Shown here piece by piece: positions 1-11,327 of a stretch of 64,000 nt of DNA; positions within the stretch are counted from its first letter, which is position 1, and the number at the start of each line of letters is the position of its first letter. The translations under genes and the position numbers were made by a program. A model generated the notes under the pieces. The model was not told the DNA's origin, made no database searches, and was given only the letters and a program-made list of their open reading frames with translations. This stretch comes from Rhabdophis nuchalis (taxonomy: Eukaryota; Chordata; Lepidosauria; Squamata; Natricidae), in contig CM077643.1 of the NCBI GenBank assembly GCA_039707465.1, forward strand, positions 247,842,919 through 247,906,918, given 5' to 3'.

Positions 1-384
1 GCGGCTGGTGGAAACGGCAGGATGCCGCTGTCTGTTCCAAAGCAAGAAGCTGGCTAGACTGCTCAAGGTCTTACAGCTCAGCCTCTGTAAGACCTTGAGT
101 CCGTGGCCTCAGAAGATAACCTTCACAGCTCAGTACATTTGCAGAGCTGAAAGGTCCCTAATTCGGTGTGATACCCAAGGCGCATTGGCATCCCCTTTTG
201 TGAGGCCAGCCCAGAAGACATCTCTGTGCTTGATAGACACAAATGAAGCTCTGTGATCAGCTGCCAATTCTGTCTGTAGGGTCCTTGACAGAAAATGGAT
301 ATGCACTTTGGGCATAATGCTTGCAATTCTTTTCCAGACTTGGATAGCTAAAACAAACCTTTGGCTGTGCTTACTTATTCATTC
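1..384. other. Non-coding sequence, nothing recognised
   Basis: No conserved coding frame, repeat end or RNA gene is recognised. Short open frames here have no recognisable motif and no splice context. Confidence 0.5.
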
Positions 385-537
385 ATGTATTCATTTAAAA
401 CATTTGTATAGCTGCCCATCTTATGCCCAACTCTGGGCAGCTCCCAATCAAGAATTGAAGTAACATAAAAACTACATTCAAACTATTAACATTAAAAGCA
501 AAAACCTGGCTCCAAGTCAAGCTTCCAACATGCAGCC
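385..537 (-). mobile_element. Old LINE 3' remnant, part 1 (interrupted by LTR element)
   Basis: A degenerate LINE tail with the stretch around 405-450 (GCTGCCCATCTTATGCCCAA, then CTCTGGGCAGCTCCCAATCA) that resembles the tail at 24490-24525. It continues at 2372 after the LTR element, where the text (MITE-free, with the ATGTCCCATA-like stretch) resembles 27790-27900. The family call rests on similarity to other copies in this window and is moderate. Confidence 0.45.
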
Positions 538-873
538 TGTTGTGTCCTCGACCTGCGACCGGTCTCGACTTACGACCGGCCGCAGGTCTTCCAGGCTGCC
601 TTTGGAGCCTTGGCAACAGGCTGTAGCAAGGCAGCCAACTGACAGACGCGCCTGATTGGCTGAGGCGCGCCTGGCCCTTGCTGCAGCCTGATTGGCTCCC
701 CCTTTGACAGCTCCAAATATAAAGAGCTGTCAAAGCGCGGGAGCCCCTGTCTACCGCCTATTTCTTTAACTGAACCATTCTTCTATTGTAAGCTTGCCTA
801 AAATAAAGGGCTGTGTTTTTGAGCAAACCTGGCTCGGACTCCCTCTATTCTCCACCGTGCAGAGAATCTAACA
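538..873 (+). repeat. 5' LTR
   Basis: 336 bp. It contains two reverse CCAAT motifs (ATTGG at 655-659 and 691-695), a TATA box (TATAAA, 718-723) and a poly(A) signal (AATAAA, 802-807). This order is that expected for a U3-R-U5 LTR, with transcription starting roughly 25-30 bp after the TATA box. Confidence 0.88.
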
Positions 874-874
874 C

Positions 875-892
875 TGGCGACGAAGGTGGGAT
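875..892 (+). promoter_or_regulatory. Putative primer-binding site
   Basis: TGGCGACGAAGGTGGGAT lies one base after the 5' LTR and begins with TGG, the complement of a tRNA CCA end. From memory, its complement is closest to the 3' end of a serine tRNA; that identity is not verified. Confidence 0.65.
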
Positions 893-1101
893 CAGGCAGC
901 GCTCATCGAGAAATAGCGAAAAGAATTTTACCCTCCCTGTTTTGTTGCGGTACGATCCCGCTCGACCCATCGAAGCGGCCACGGAAACCTGGGTCTCCTA
1001 CGGCCCGCCTCGAGCGCTTCCCTGCCGGCTAGTACGACCGGGCCAGGACGCTCGAAGACCCCTCGAGCTGCGGCGGCCGAGACCTCGAAACCGCGCAAGC
1101 C

Positions 1102-1740
1102 GTGGCTACCCCGGCAGCGGTCGACGACCTGCCGCGGGACACCGCTTCGCCCTCGGACAAAGCCACCAGAAACAGCCAGGAACTACGAAACGCACCGCTT
1201 CTTCCTCGGATCGAGCCGACAGAAGCAGCCAAGGCCTACGGGACTCCTGAGTCGCCGTGCAAGGCCCACCTACCGCCGCTACGACAAGCCTCCGCACCCA
1301 AAGAAACCGACAAGCCTCGCACCCAAAGAAACCGACAAGCCTTCGCACCCAAAAGAAACCGACAAGCCTTCGCACCCAAAAGAAACCGACAAGCCTTCAA
1401 ACGCAAGGCGAGGCACCAGACCACCGCAGCGCCAGCAGCACCAGCAGCAGCAACAGCGGCAAACCATCCGGCTGCCTCGCCGGGGCCCAACAGCCCGCCC
1501 GGCCGGGCCTGGGCTTCCCCGACTCCCAGCAACCATCTTCGGCCTGGCCGGGCTGACGCCGACCAGGCCCTCCCATCGAAGACCACGCCGAGATCCGTGA
1601 GACCTGCAAAAGGGCCTTCGCTAGTCAGGCCTCCCTGCCACCTCCCTGTCAGGCCTGTCCTGCCTCCCGCCATCATCGGCCTGGCCCAAGCCGACCAGTC
1701 GACCAGGCCTCCCTATCGAAGACCACGCCTCCTCGCCTGA
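1102..1740 (+). other. Low-complexity open frame inside LTR element
   Basis: A 212-codon open frame rich in Ala, Pro, Arg and Gln. No zinc knuckle, capsid homology or other gag feature is visible. The frame crosses a tandem repeat whose first unit spacings are 25, 26 and 27 bp, so the repeat has not been kept in one reading frame. Open frames also occur on the other frames and strand here because the interior is GC-rich. I doubt it is a functional gene; a decayed gag leader is the main alternative. Confidence 0.2.
1293..1398 (+). repeat. Tandem repeat of 25-27 bp units, about 4 copies
   Basis: Units start at 1293, 1318, 1344 and 1371 with the core CGCACCCAAAGAAACCGACA. The last copy diverges at its end. 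The array is inside the LTR retrotransposon. Confidence 0.85.
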
Positions 1741-2015
1741 CTACCGGCAACCTTCATAGGCCTAGCTCAAGCCGAGCGGACGACCAGGCCTACACAACAA
1801 TCGCCACGCCCCCTCGCCCCGACTCACCGTTCCAGAGGACTCCGCCTATCCGGTAGGCCTCTCCGATGACGTCGCCTGGAGCTACACCCCGGCAAGGAGG
1901 AGCTTCCAGGGACACGTCCTCTTCCTCCAGCTCCTGACGAGACTCTGGGAAAATCCAGCGGACTGCGCATGCTCCGCTCTCCTGATGGACAAGCTTTTTC
2001 GCGCATGCGCAGACC

Positions 2016-2030
2016 GAGGGGGGAAAGGGG
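2016..2030 (+). promoter_or_regulatory. Polypurine tract of LTR element
   Basis: A 15-base all-purine run (G/A only) directly abuts the 3' LTR start at 2031, as expected for plus-strand priming during reverse transcription. Confidence 0.8.
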
Positions 2031-2366
2031 TGTTGTGTCCTCGACCTGCGACCGGTCTCGACTTACGACCGGCCGCAGGTCTTCCAGGCTGCCTTTGGAG
2101 CCTTGGCAACAGGCTGTAGCAAGGCAGCCAACTGACAGACGCGCCTGATTGGCTGAGGCGCGCCTGGCCCTTGCTGCAGCCTGATTGGCTCCCCCTTTGA
2201 CAGCTCCAAATATAAAGAGCTGTCAAAGCGCGGGAGCCCCTGTCTACCGCCTATTTCTTTAACTGAACCATTCTTCTATTGTAAGCTTGCCTAAAATAAA
2301 GGGCTGTGTTTTTGAGCAAACCTGGCTCGGACTCCCTCTATTCTCCACCGTGCAGAGAATCTAACA
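2031..2366 (+). repeat. 3' LTR
   Basis: 336 bp, appearing identical to the 5' LTR. The corresponding TATA box is at 2211-2216 and the AATAAA at 2295-2300. It is followed by the CAGCC target duplication. Confidence 0.88.
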
Positions 2367-2371
2367 CAGCC

Positions 2372-2540
2372 ACCTCATCTCAGTTCTTGGGGGGAAAGAA
2401 ATAACTTCTTCCATGCTTTACAAAAGGCATGGGGGTGGGGGGTGGGGAAGCCTGCTGAACGTCAGGCGGAAGAATGTCCCATAGGGGAAGAGGCTGCCCC
2501 AGAAAAGGCAAGCTTTTTAGCTCCCATAAGCTGGTAATGT
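2372..2540 (-). mobile_element. Old LINE 3' remnant, part 2
   Basis: Continuation of the degenerate LINE remnant split by the LTR element. The stretch around 2455-2500 (GTCAGGCGGAAGAATGTCCC) aligns by eye with the frequently retained 3' ORF end of this LINE group, compare 27800-27850. Confidence 0.4.
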
Positions 2541-2631
2541 TTGTAAGGGAAGGGACTAGGAGCATGTCCTTAACCTGGCAGGATAGATAAGTGCTCTTAG
2601 GGGAAGTCAGTCTTACAGATAACTTAAATAA

Positions 2632-2705
2632 TAACAAGAGTTGGAAGAGACCTTGGAGGTCACCTAGTCCAACCTCCTATTCAAGCAGCAGATCCACATG
2701 CACAA
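2632..2705 (-). mobile_element. CR1 3'-end fragment
   Basis: Reverse-strand match to the common amniote CR1 3' end (AGTTGGAAGAGACCTTGGAG and CTAGTCCAACCTCC), the same text seen on the + strand at 28360-28400 and 62385-62430. Confidence 0.65.
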
Positions 2706-3089
2706 TTTCTCCAGGTCGTCTGGTGTAAACCTGGGAAGGAGATCCTGGAAGAAACAACACAATCCCTTCTGTCTTTCTTTTCCAATTCTTGTTTTGACTC
2801 TATCCCTTGCTTTCTGCCCACTGAATTTTGGCCAACCAGTTAAAGGTTGGCCAGGTTAAAAGGGAACACCTGAAGTCCAGGAAAAGACTCAACTGCTGTA
2901 CCAGACTAATAGGTTCAAATTAGTTCAAGATTAACATCGGACACCAACAATCAAGAAGTAAACAATACCCCATTCAAGAAACTGCCAAAGAAGCAAACAG
3001 ACAGCCAAACCAAAGAACCTTCAAGGTCATTCTCACCAACATTGACAGAGCAAGCCGGTAGAATATAAACTGAGACCAAGCCACATTCC
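2706..3089. other. Non-coding sequence, nothing recognised
   Basis: No gene, RNA or clear repeat boundary seen. Confidence 0.45.
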
Positions 3090-3150
3090 TTACTAGCATT
3101 GATAATGTTACCTAGTTTGGGTAATGAAACATTTGCAAGAAAATAATCAG
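3085..3150 (+). repeat. Copy of a dispersed repeat with hammerhead-like core
   Basis: A stretch with TGATAA (3100-3105), a hairpin TTACC / GGTAA (3108-3112 with 3120-3124) and GAAAC (3126-3130). It is closely related to the palindromic unit at 38821-38964. This copy is degenerate. Confidence 0.5.
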
Positions 3151-3316
3151 AGACACGGAGGACCTCTCGAATTGGGGCATGCTCCCTGCGCACCAGTCAC
3201 AACAGGCACCTCCTAGAGCAGGAGCTGTATTTGCTTTATGTATCAAATGTCGGAATAATAATGTCCTACCTTCCAGGATAGAGAAACATGCATATTAGAG
3301 AATTGCAGTACATTTA

Positions 3317-3721
3317 CCGTATTTTTCGGACTATAAGACACACCTTTTTCCCTCAAAAAAGAGGCTGAAAATCTGGGTGTATCTTATACACTGAATACAG
3401 CATTTTTTGCCTCCTGAAACCCTTCCCCCTTCACCAAAATGGTCGTGCATAGCCTTAGGAGACCTCCAGAGTGCTCCTGGGGGCTGGGGAGGGCAGAAAT
3501 AAGCGAAAAATGGGCTGTTTTTGCCCTATTTTGCCCAGGAGCACTCTATAAGCCTCCTAAATATGCATGTCCTTTTGGGGGGGGGGGAATGCGCCCATTT
3601 TCGCAAACAATGGGCTGTTTCTGGGAGGTCTGCAGAGTGCAAAAACTTTTTTTAAAAAAATTGCCTCTTAAAAATCTTGGTGCATCTTACACTGGTGCAT
3701 CTTGTACTTTGCAAAATATGG
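3317..3721 (+). mobile_element. MITE with CCGTATTTT ends (Tc1/mariner-like, TA target)
   Basis: Terminal inverted repeats CCGTATTTTTCGGAC and (reverse) CCATATTTTGCAAAG, flanked by TA at 3315-3316 and 3722-3723. The interior repeats the phrase ATCTTATACACT / CATCTTACACTG. The TA duplication suggests a Tc1/mariner-type transposase; no coding capacity. Confidence 0.7.
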
Positions 3722-3723
3722 TA

Positions 3724-4171
3724 TATAAGGAAATGTCTGAATGTCTTAATGTAAGTATTCTTGGGCTTATGCTAGCCCTCTGCTTCAACTGATAGGTAAT
3801 GGAGGATAATTTGATGAGGTGGATTACTAATGCCTTTTTTATTAGCATATGCATTGATTTGGGTCCAGATGCTATGTACCTGGTATCAAAATGTGGAGAT
3901 TATAGAATTGAACAATGGAGAATGGGAATTAAAGTTTGCAAACTGTCAAGGATCAGGAAGAAGAGGTATCCTATTAGTATTTGGATAGGGAATTAGGGGA
4001 CAAGTGAGAGGAAATAATGGTAAATTATTTGTCATATGATTCAGTACTTTGGTTTTAAATACAGTGATAGTCCAAGTAGTAACCTTGGCGGGAAACTGGA
4101 ATTGGTAGCATATACATATATATGTATTTTGAGTCGGACTGTACAAAAATAGACTTTTTAAATACTGTAAG
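3724..4171. other. Non-coding sequence, nothing recognised
   Basis: AT-rich, no feature recognised. Short open frames have no motif. Confidence 0.45.
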
Positions 4172-4465
4172 GTAAAAGTAAAGATCTGTTTCAAAACCAG
4201 TGCTGTTCAAAGACGTTTCCGTGGTCATGTGGCTGGCATGACTAAATGCTGAAGATATACGGAGCACTGTTACCTTCCCATCAAAGGTGGTTCCTATTTT
4301 TCTACTTACATTTTTACGTGCTTTCGAACTGGTAGATTGGCAGAAGCTGGGACAAGTAACAGGAGCTCACTCTGTTACACGGCACAAAAGTCGAACTGCT
4401 GAACTGCCGACCTTTCTGATCGACAAGCTCAGCATCTTAGCCACTGAGCCATCACATCCCCCTTT
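4172..4465 (-). mobile_element. tRNA-derived SINE, squamate ACA-type
   Basis: Read on the - strand the head has an RNA polymerase III A box (TGGCTCAGTGGCTAAG, about 4437-4452) and a B-box-like GTTCGACTT (about 4390-4398). The body carries the stretch CCGTGGTCATGTGGCTGGCA on the + strand at 4219-4238, typical of a squamate SINE family. Not a functional tRNA gene. Confidence 0.75.
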
Positions 4466-5861
4466 AAATACTGTACTGTGCAAAAAAAAAAAACACCATT
4501 ACCCCATACTGTCCAAGTCTTCTGCTATCAGAATGTTGTTGTGCAGGGGAAATTTTAGAAATAAATCAGCAATCAGATTTGGTTTAGTAGGTTCTACTGC
4601 AGTGGTTTGAAGGACATGTTCCTCATATTGTATTTTCTGCTGAAATGCTAAACTGCAATTTTATGGCCATGCTTACACATATTTGGTAAGCTCAGAGGGA
4701 AAAAAGGGAACTTGCAGTTCTGCTCAATTTGTAGAAGCAGATATCTCCAGGAGAGGTTACTCCTGGTCCAGATCTGTTACAGAAAAAAACGAAATATTTT
4801 GGTAGAGTTTCGGAAATGAGGACCAATGACACCATTGCAATTGTCATGTACTTATTTGGTTTTGGGAAGTAAAATACCTTAATATTGTCTTAGTATCTCT
4901 GAGCCCTTAGACGTATTCTCGTAGGCCATGATTATGTAGGTTTCAGAACAATTATTGGCTTTATCATATACAAAGGGGAAAAAACTTGCATTTCACATCA
5001 CATGTTCTAGTTTTATGGTGTATTGATGCAGCAAGTCTTGTTAGCTCACCAGTGGTCAGTGTTACTCAATAGTTCTGCTTTCTAGCACAATTTAAAGGAA
5101 CCTATATATTTGTCATTCATTTTATGTTAACAGTTTGAATCAAACTATGTTTTTAACAGCCTGTGACAATTCAATCAAATATTCTTTTAAAACCTAGTTT
5201 CCTTTTTTCTAAGGCAGGTTTCCTTTTTTGTAGATTGGGGACTTCCTATTGCTCCTGTCTTAATCAATGGGGTTGTGCCTTCCTGTAGGAAATAGGTAAA
5301 CATGCCATGGAAAGACCTTGACCCCAATACATTGATGTCTGATATTTATAATTTGTCTCCTTAATAAGACATTTATCATAATATCTCCCGTTTACAAGCA
5401 GACATTCTCCTATCAAGGATGCAGCCTTGCTTTGATATGTCTGAAAGAGGGAATCTGACCCTACCTCACGCGATGATTCAACATGGAAATTTTACCTTGC
5501 CTGTCTCTTCCAAGGACAGCTTTCTGTCTGACCAGACCCATGCCAAAAAATGTGGGCGTTGGAAACAGAATAAGGAGAGTTACCACAAGGAGTCTACAAA
5601 AACACACACAACTGAAATGGAAAAGCTGGAATAGGAAGCCAAGTATTAAGGACCCTTGCTCTTTTTCCAGATACAACTCGTTGAGATGCTGCATTCAGCT
5701 CTGAAGTCTTCCTCCATACTAGAGGCAGTGCTGCCTTAACTGTACCTGTTCCTCATCCATATGTGTTCCTCTCAAAACACTTGTCCATTAACTATTTAAA
5801 ATGTTAGCCATATCCTTAATGGGGTTCACAATATACCTAGACTAGGCTAGGCTATCTAGAC
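4466..5861. other. Non-coding sequence, nothing recognised
   Basis: Unique-looking AT-rich sequence with an A12 run near 4483. No exon, RNA or transposon ends seen. Confidence 0.45.
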
Positions 5862-6069
5862 CAGTGGTTTGCCATGCCCCACCCAAGCATCTTCAAAATC
5901 CTGATGCCCCCCTGTGACATATAATTCTTACTTTAGTCAAAAAGTAGGCTCTACTCATGCGGAGGATGCCTAAAAGGCCATTAACTTAGTTTAAGCAATG
6001 TTCATATTGGCCCTATTAAAAATCATATTGCCCCCCTGTGGGGCTTAGGCCCCAGGTTGGGAACCACTG
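5862..6069. mobile_element. hAT-type MITE (208 bp)
   Basis: Ends CAGTGGTTTGCC and GGTTGGGAACCACTG. 8-bp target duplications ATCTAGAC (5854-5861) and CTCTAGAC (6070-6077) differ at one base. 8-bp duplications and CAG-CTG ends are hAT hallmarks. Confidence 0.82.
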
Positions 6070-6277
6070 CTCTAGACTAAGAAGTCAACGTTTTGGGTGA
6101 GTGGAGTGTAACACCTCACCCTCTGACACGGAGAGATTTGGAATGATAAGAACATGCCATGTGAGCTCTTAAAAAGTAGCTGCTGGGAGGAAGAGGGGCA
6201 GGCAGCTGATTTAAGACTATATGATTTGTAAATTAACACAGTTAATGTAGCCAGTCTCAAAATACCCATTTGCCAGG

Positions 6278-6480
6278 TGGCTTTTATTATTATTATTATT
6301 ATTATTTATTAAATTTTTATACCGCCTTTCTCCCTTCCAGGACTCAAGACGGTGTACAGGCACTAATAAAAGGCAATGATATAAAACATAAAATACAGTT
6401 AAAAATCTATTAAATAGCTAGCCTGACTAAAATCCTGTTAAAAACCCTTACTAAAACAATTTTAAAAACTACGCCAGGCT
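6278..6480 (-). mobile_element. CR1/L2-group LINE 3' end
   Basis: A TTA microsatellite tail (about 6284-6310) followed on the + strand by the family 3' signature TATACCGCCTTTCTCCC and GACTCAAGACGGTGTACAGG, i.e. the element reads on the - strand. Only the 3' untranslated part remains. Confidence 0.75.
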
Positions 6481-9025
6481 TCCTACCCAAGGCTGCATTT
6501 GTCTTGGAGAGGGATGGGGAGATAGACAATTGCCCAAACAAAGCATGGTGTGGTCACCTGGCGTTTTGATTTTCGAAGCATGCCTCTTGGAGCCAGAGCA
6601 ATTCATGGAAACTGACAGTGCCACAAGTAGTCTACTTAGCGGCATGGGAGTTGCCCCACAGAATTTTGTTTTAATTGAACGAATATTTTGAAAGTCAGCA
6701 GGAGTAGGGAGCCTGGCAATTGCCCAGGGAGGTGTCTGTGGGCACACTGGGGCTCACAGACAGCACACTGTTATCCTGCTTTAGACATTCAGGTTAGAAC
6801 CCCAACAGGCAAGAGTTCATGCCTATTTACTTATAGGCAAGCCACTACTTGACTATATATATAATCCAATTAAAAGAATTGTGGATTTTTTAAAAAAACT
6901 AATCAGTTGGGAAGAATGTTTGAAATACAATTGTCAGTGGTTGAATGAATTATTAGTGCATCTCATTAAGATTTTGCATTCAGGTAATTAGAATGCAGAA
7001 TGTCCTGCCTCACTGAGCTGAAGTAATACAACTTTGCAGGCTTTTAAATATCCTTTTCTTTCTGGATTTCACAATGAAGACAAATGAAAGTAAACTGAGC
7101 TGATAGGAGTTGATGATGTATATCCAGCTATCTTAATTGGAGCTCGGGGGGGGGGGGGGGGGGGGGACGACTGACCTCCTTGTTATTCTTGCCTACTATA
7201 GTTGCTGCCAGGTGACAGGCTTATACTTGAATTGAGCAGAACATATTCTTCTCTTGCAATAATGGAATCTGTGCCAGCCTAAGACACCTTGCAACGTGGA
7301 GCAAAGCCCAAACCTTCCCACCCTTCCCCCTGCCCCACGGGCTAAAGCTGAGTCTTTCTCTCAGGCGCTGGTTCCTCCTTTGCTGATGCCTCCTTCGCCC
7401 TCTCGCAGGGGTGGGCGAGCCCTGAATTGAGTACTGGTTGTCTCTGCCAACTTTAGGTGTGCCATTCCACTTAAAGTGCATGTATCATTCGTTTCCTAAA
7501 ATGGAGCAGATCAGACATTTTGGTTTCTTCTCTACCACACAATCTTTGGTAGAATGAATGGCCCGAAATATTTATTGAGTATCTGATTTCCTGCCTGAGA
7601 AATTGAAGATATGTGTGGCTTTTGGTTTACTCTATTTAACATAGTTGGCAAAATAGCTGCCTATTACATTTCTGTTTCAGATATTCCTGGGAAGTTGCCC
7701 TTCCCACATAAGTAATTATGAACTGGAAAGGAACAATAGCATTTTACTGTGTTTTTGCCTCATTTGAACGCAACCTGAGAAGAAAGGTGCTGGAGTCACT
7801 TGACCTTTTTTTTTTTTAGTTGCTTCTCTAGAATTTTTGTGAGTTTTACCATAAAGATGGGATCAAATTAACAGAACAAATATAGCTAAGCTAATATTTC
7901 CATGGAGTCATTCTTACCATTGGGCCTCATATTGATTTGTCTTATAACACAGTTTGAGGCTAAACATGGGGAACTTGCAGTTTGAAATCTAATAGCTAAT
8001 ATGTGTGTGAGCAACTAACATTAAAATGTCTTGGCACGCAATGAAATCTAGTCTTTAAGAGCCAAGGGTTGAAAAATAACTTGCAGATTGCTGAAATTTA
8101 GAACCTGCTCTTTTATTACCTATATACTGTTGCCTTTTAAGACACATATCTGCATTCAAATTGATTGGCGAAAGAAAGCTACAAGCATGTCTGGCTACTT
8201 ATGAGAAGATGGGTAAACTTACCTTCTCTACCCAGAGGTCTCCCCTCTAGCTGTTTTCCATACTTCAGGTGGGTGATGCTTTTAACTAACTGCACACCTG
8301 TGTAGGACAAGCTTGTACAAGAAAAGATTCTGAATATACTTCACATTGTGTGGATAGTAAAATTAAAACCGAATAGCATTTGCAGTTTCTTACTTTTAAT
8401 TAGGATAGGGTCGTTCAAGAGTAAACTGTTTCCATTTTGTGTTCAGATTGGAATTGATGGCGCTCCAAATAATTCATTCAAATCTGCTTTTTTTCAAAAG
8501 CTTCATTCTGTAGGTTTGTTTCTCGGATGAAAGAAAAAAATCATGTCCATGCCTCAAAATTAATCTACTGGGTTCATTTAAAAGATGTAAACCTTATTAG
8601 TGACCCTATCATGTGGGGAAATTCTGCTATTGAATAAAACGGCTGGCAGGAGGTAGTGCAGCCAGGCTGTTGGCCTCTTTAAGTTTTCCAGCAACCTATA
8701 GTTGAGAGTGGTATGATTTATAGCAGTGCGTGACTTGAAGATGTGGGGACTTCAACTCCCAGGATTCCCCAGTCCACCACAGAGGCCAGGCTGGTACCAG
8801 TATCCTCTACTTTCTGTGCCAAAGATAAAGCTTTCAATCTTCCATTCAGTCTTAGTGTTCATAACCAATCGTGGCTTTACCCATCCCTTGTATGTCTCTA
8901 CGTCAGGGTCATTATTATTGTTATTGCCCCATTAATTTTTTACTTATTTTACTTTACTCTAAATAGTGGAAAGACTATTACAGCCCTTTAAGTGCTGGAA
9001 GACTGCTATCTTTGCTAGACTAGAC
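6481..9025. other. Non-coding sequence; poly-G run
   Basis: No exon recognised; I looked for the SDC1 signal-peptide exon and did not find it. A run of about 20 G lies at 7147-7166. Part of a decayed MITE (GGACTTCAACTCCCAGGATT) lies at about 8747-8766. Confidence 0.45.
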
Positions 9026-9333
9026 CAGGGATGGTGGACCTTTTAGACACTGAGTGCCCAAACTGAAAGGTGCATGTATATGCGCGGATGTGCATGTATT
9101 GCAGCAGAGATCCGAAGACCAGCTGGCCGGCGGGAGGCAGGGCATCCCAACACCGGCAGCATGGCAAGAGGTAAGATCTTTTTCTTTTGTGAGCTTCTGT
9201 TTCGTTGTTTGCAAGGATGCAGAACCTCACAAAAGAAGCCACGGAGATCTGACCTTGGATGGCAGTGCGCGTGCCAGCAGAGAGGGCTCTGCGTGCCACC
9301 TCTGGCACACGTGCCACAGGCTTGCCATCACGG
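9026..9333. mobile_element. hAT-type MITE (308 bp)
   Basis: Ends CAGGGATGGTGGACC and GGCTTGCCATCACGG. 8-bp target duplications GACTAGAC (9018-9025) and GACTAGAT (9334-9341). Related copies are at 11052-11327 and at the window end (63950). Confidence 0.8.
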
Positions 9334-9341
9334 GACTAGAT

Positions 9342-10369
9342 TGTTCATCATACGGTTTGGCCTCTTGCCATCTTCAATGTTCTTTGCACTCTTTCTGAGG
9401 TATTTTCTGCATTCTTTCTGAGGTATTTTAGCCTAGTGCAGAAACATGCTACCAGGAATACTTGCATTTCATTCCATCTCCCACTTTTCTTTCTTAATGG
9501 CAATCAGGTAAATTATTAATGGCTAACTTGATTTCTCTGTGGAGAGAAAGAAATTATTAATCCTGCTGTTCCTTTACAAGTGGAAAAACAATTTCAGTGA
9601 CCTGCTGACATAACTTAAAACAGAATGGAAATATACAACCAAACAATAGAGATAAGATGGCTCTGCGCTTGTGTTCCTCTAAAGAGCATTGTACAGAGAG
9701 GAAATATAGAGCTACTGCTTCACAATCACTAGCCAAAGTGGTGTTTATTGCATTTTTATGCCTCCCATCTTCCCAAGTGATGACTTTGGCCAGTGTGGCT
9801 GCATTGTGGCTGTTATCTCACATTATTTGTGCAGGCTAGTTCATAGTCATGGATTACTTCAGAGAGATCTGGGGGTATAAAATAACTTTTAGTGCAAAAT
9901 ACATGAGGGGAAGCTATGATAGGGATTAGGCTTAATATTATCAATGTGAGGGGAGCAAAGATAATGGGTAATGTTACTTTATTTGTAGGGATGAAATCCT
10001 AAAGGACTTCAAGTGGCTCTTTAGATTAGATTAGATCAGGGATCCTCTTAGGAACTTGAGGACTTCAACTCCCAGAATCCCCCATCATTCAATGGCTTAT
10101 GGTTCTAAAAGGTGTTTTCATTCTTCCTAACATTTTTTTTCTTATGATCTATATTAGAAGGTGGTCGACCTCAGTAGAGATTAGAGATATGTTGGTCATT
10201 TTATGAGAGATTTATTGTAATGATACTGTTCTAGTATGGAAGAACTGGACTGATTGTGATTTGCAAGGCACTGCGGCTTTACGTTTCATCTATAGTTGGG
10301 CTAATACTGTTAAAGAAGTTCACACACAATTACTTAAGGAAATAGATTAAATGTTGGCAAACGTTTGTG
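9342..10369. other. Non-coding sequence with a MITE fragment
   Basis: Only a partial MITE (GAGGACTTCAACTCCCAGAA at about 10058) is recognised near 10040-10090. Nothing else seen. Confidence 0.45.
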
Positions 10370-10429
10370 TGATATTTCATGGTAGCAGTATAGGAACAGT
10401 GGGTTCTTCATTTTTTGACATTTTTGCCA

Positions 10430-10734
10430 CAGTTGTTAAACGAATCACTGTAGTTGTTAAGTGAATCGTGGTTGTTAAGCGAGCCTGGCTTCCCCCATTG
10501 TCTGGGTATGTTGGAAGCCGGCTGGGAAGGTTACAAATGGTGATCACATGACCCATGGACAGTGCAACTCTCATAAATACATGCCAGTGGCCAAGCAGCC
10601 AAAATTTGTTCATACGACCATGGGGATGTCGCAACGGTTGTAAGTGTGAAAGTCAATTATAAGTCACTTTTTTCCAGTGCTGTTGTAACTTGAAATGGTC
10701 GCTGAACAAACAGTTGTAAGTCAAGGACTAAATG
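10430..10734 (-). mobile_element. Fragment of a MITE with AAGTCGAGGACT-type ends
   Basis: Ends with GTTGTAAGTCAAGGACTA at 10713-10730 and carries internal GTTGTTAAGTGAATCG repeats. It is the same family as 32172-32570 and 43230-43385. Confidence 0.6.
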
Positions 10735-10736
10735 TA

Positions 10737-10969
10737 CCCTGTTTCCCTGAAAATAAGCCCCAGCTGGAAAATAAGTCCTAGCATGATTTATATTACAAGC
10801 ATGATGCTTGTAATATAAGCCCTACCTCCAAAATAAGCCTGTTAAGATCATCAACCAGACGGAAGCATTTAATGCTGTATTTCCCTGAAAATAAGATGTA
10901 ACTGAAAAATAAGACCCAATTGAAGCAAAAATTAATATAAGGTCCAGTCTTATTTTTGGGAAAACATGG
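10737..10969. mobile_element. MITE with CCCTGTTTCCCTG ends, TA target
   Basis: Ends CCCTGTTTCCCTGAAAATAA and (reverse) CCATGTTTTCCCAAAAATAA, flanked by TA at 10735-10736 and 10970-10971. A related copy is at 29081-29520. Confidence 0.72.
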
Positions 10970-11051
10970 TAGGTATATCATCGAAAATCAAATGCAAAAA
11001 ATGTCTTTGCTATAGAATTTCTGCAAGTAGGATAATTTTAATTATTCTTCA

Positions 11052-11327
11052 CTGTGACCATGGATGAACCTTCACTGAAGGTGAAGAACCATTCAGAACC
11101 TTCACTGATGAAACAGCCCATTTTCCAACTTCTGGTGGGCCTGATAAGTCCATTTTTCACTCTCTGGAGGCTTTCCTGAAGCCTCCAGAGGACAAAAAAC
11201 CGCTGAAAATCAAGGCCGAAAATCAGCTGGCCAGCGTGTGCAGGGCAACATCTCACCTGGAGCTGACAGGGCAACATCTCGCATGCCCTCAGAAATGGCT
11301 CCGCGTGCCACAGATTCGCCATCACAG
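11052..11327. mobile_element. hAT-type MITE, related to 9026-9333
   Basis: Ends CTGTGACCATGGATGAACC and (reverse) CTGTGATGGCGAATCTGTGG. The interior has the direct repeat GGGCAACATCTC at about 11243 and 11268. No clear target duplication was found, so boundaries are approximate. Confidence 0.6.

Larger units (their letters stand above)
538..2366 (+). mobile_element. Complete non-autonomous LTR retrotransposon (TRIM/LARD-like)
   Basis: Two 336-bp direct repeats (538-873 and 2031-2366) begin TG and end CA, and appear identical base for base. They flank a 1157-bp GC-rich interior. The insertion has a perfect 5-bp target duplication, CAGCC, at 533-537 and 2367-2371. A primer-binding-like site follows the left LTR and a purine tract precedes the right LTR. 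No gag, protease, RT, RNase H or integrase motif is visible, so the element must have been moved in trans. Identical LTRs imply a very recent insertion. A 5-bp duplication fits Ty3/gypsy-like or some endogenous-retrovirus-like parents, and the sequence does not decide which. Confidence 0.9.

Noticed and set aside
4390..4465. Possible tRNA gene
   Set aside because: A and B boxes are present but no cloverleaf is recognisable; it is the head of a SINE.
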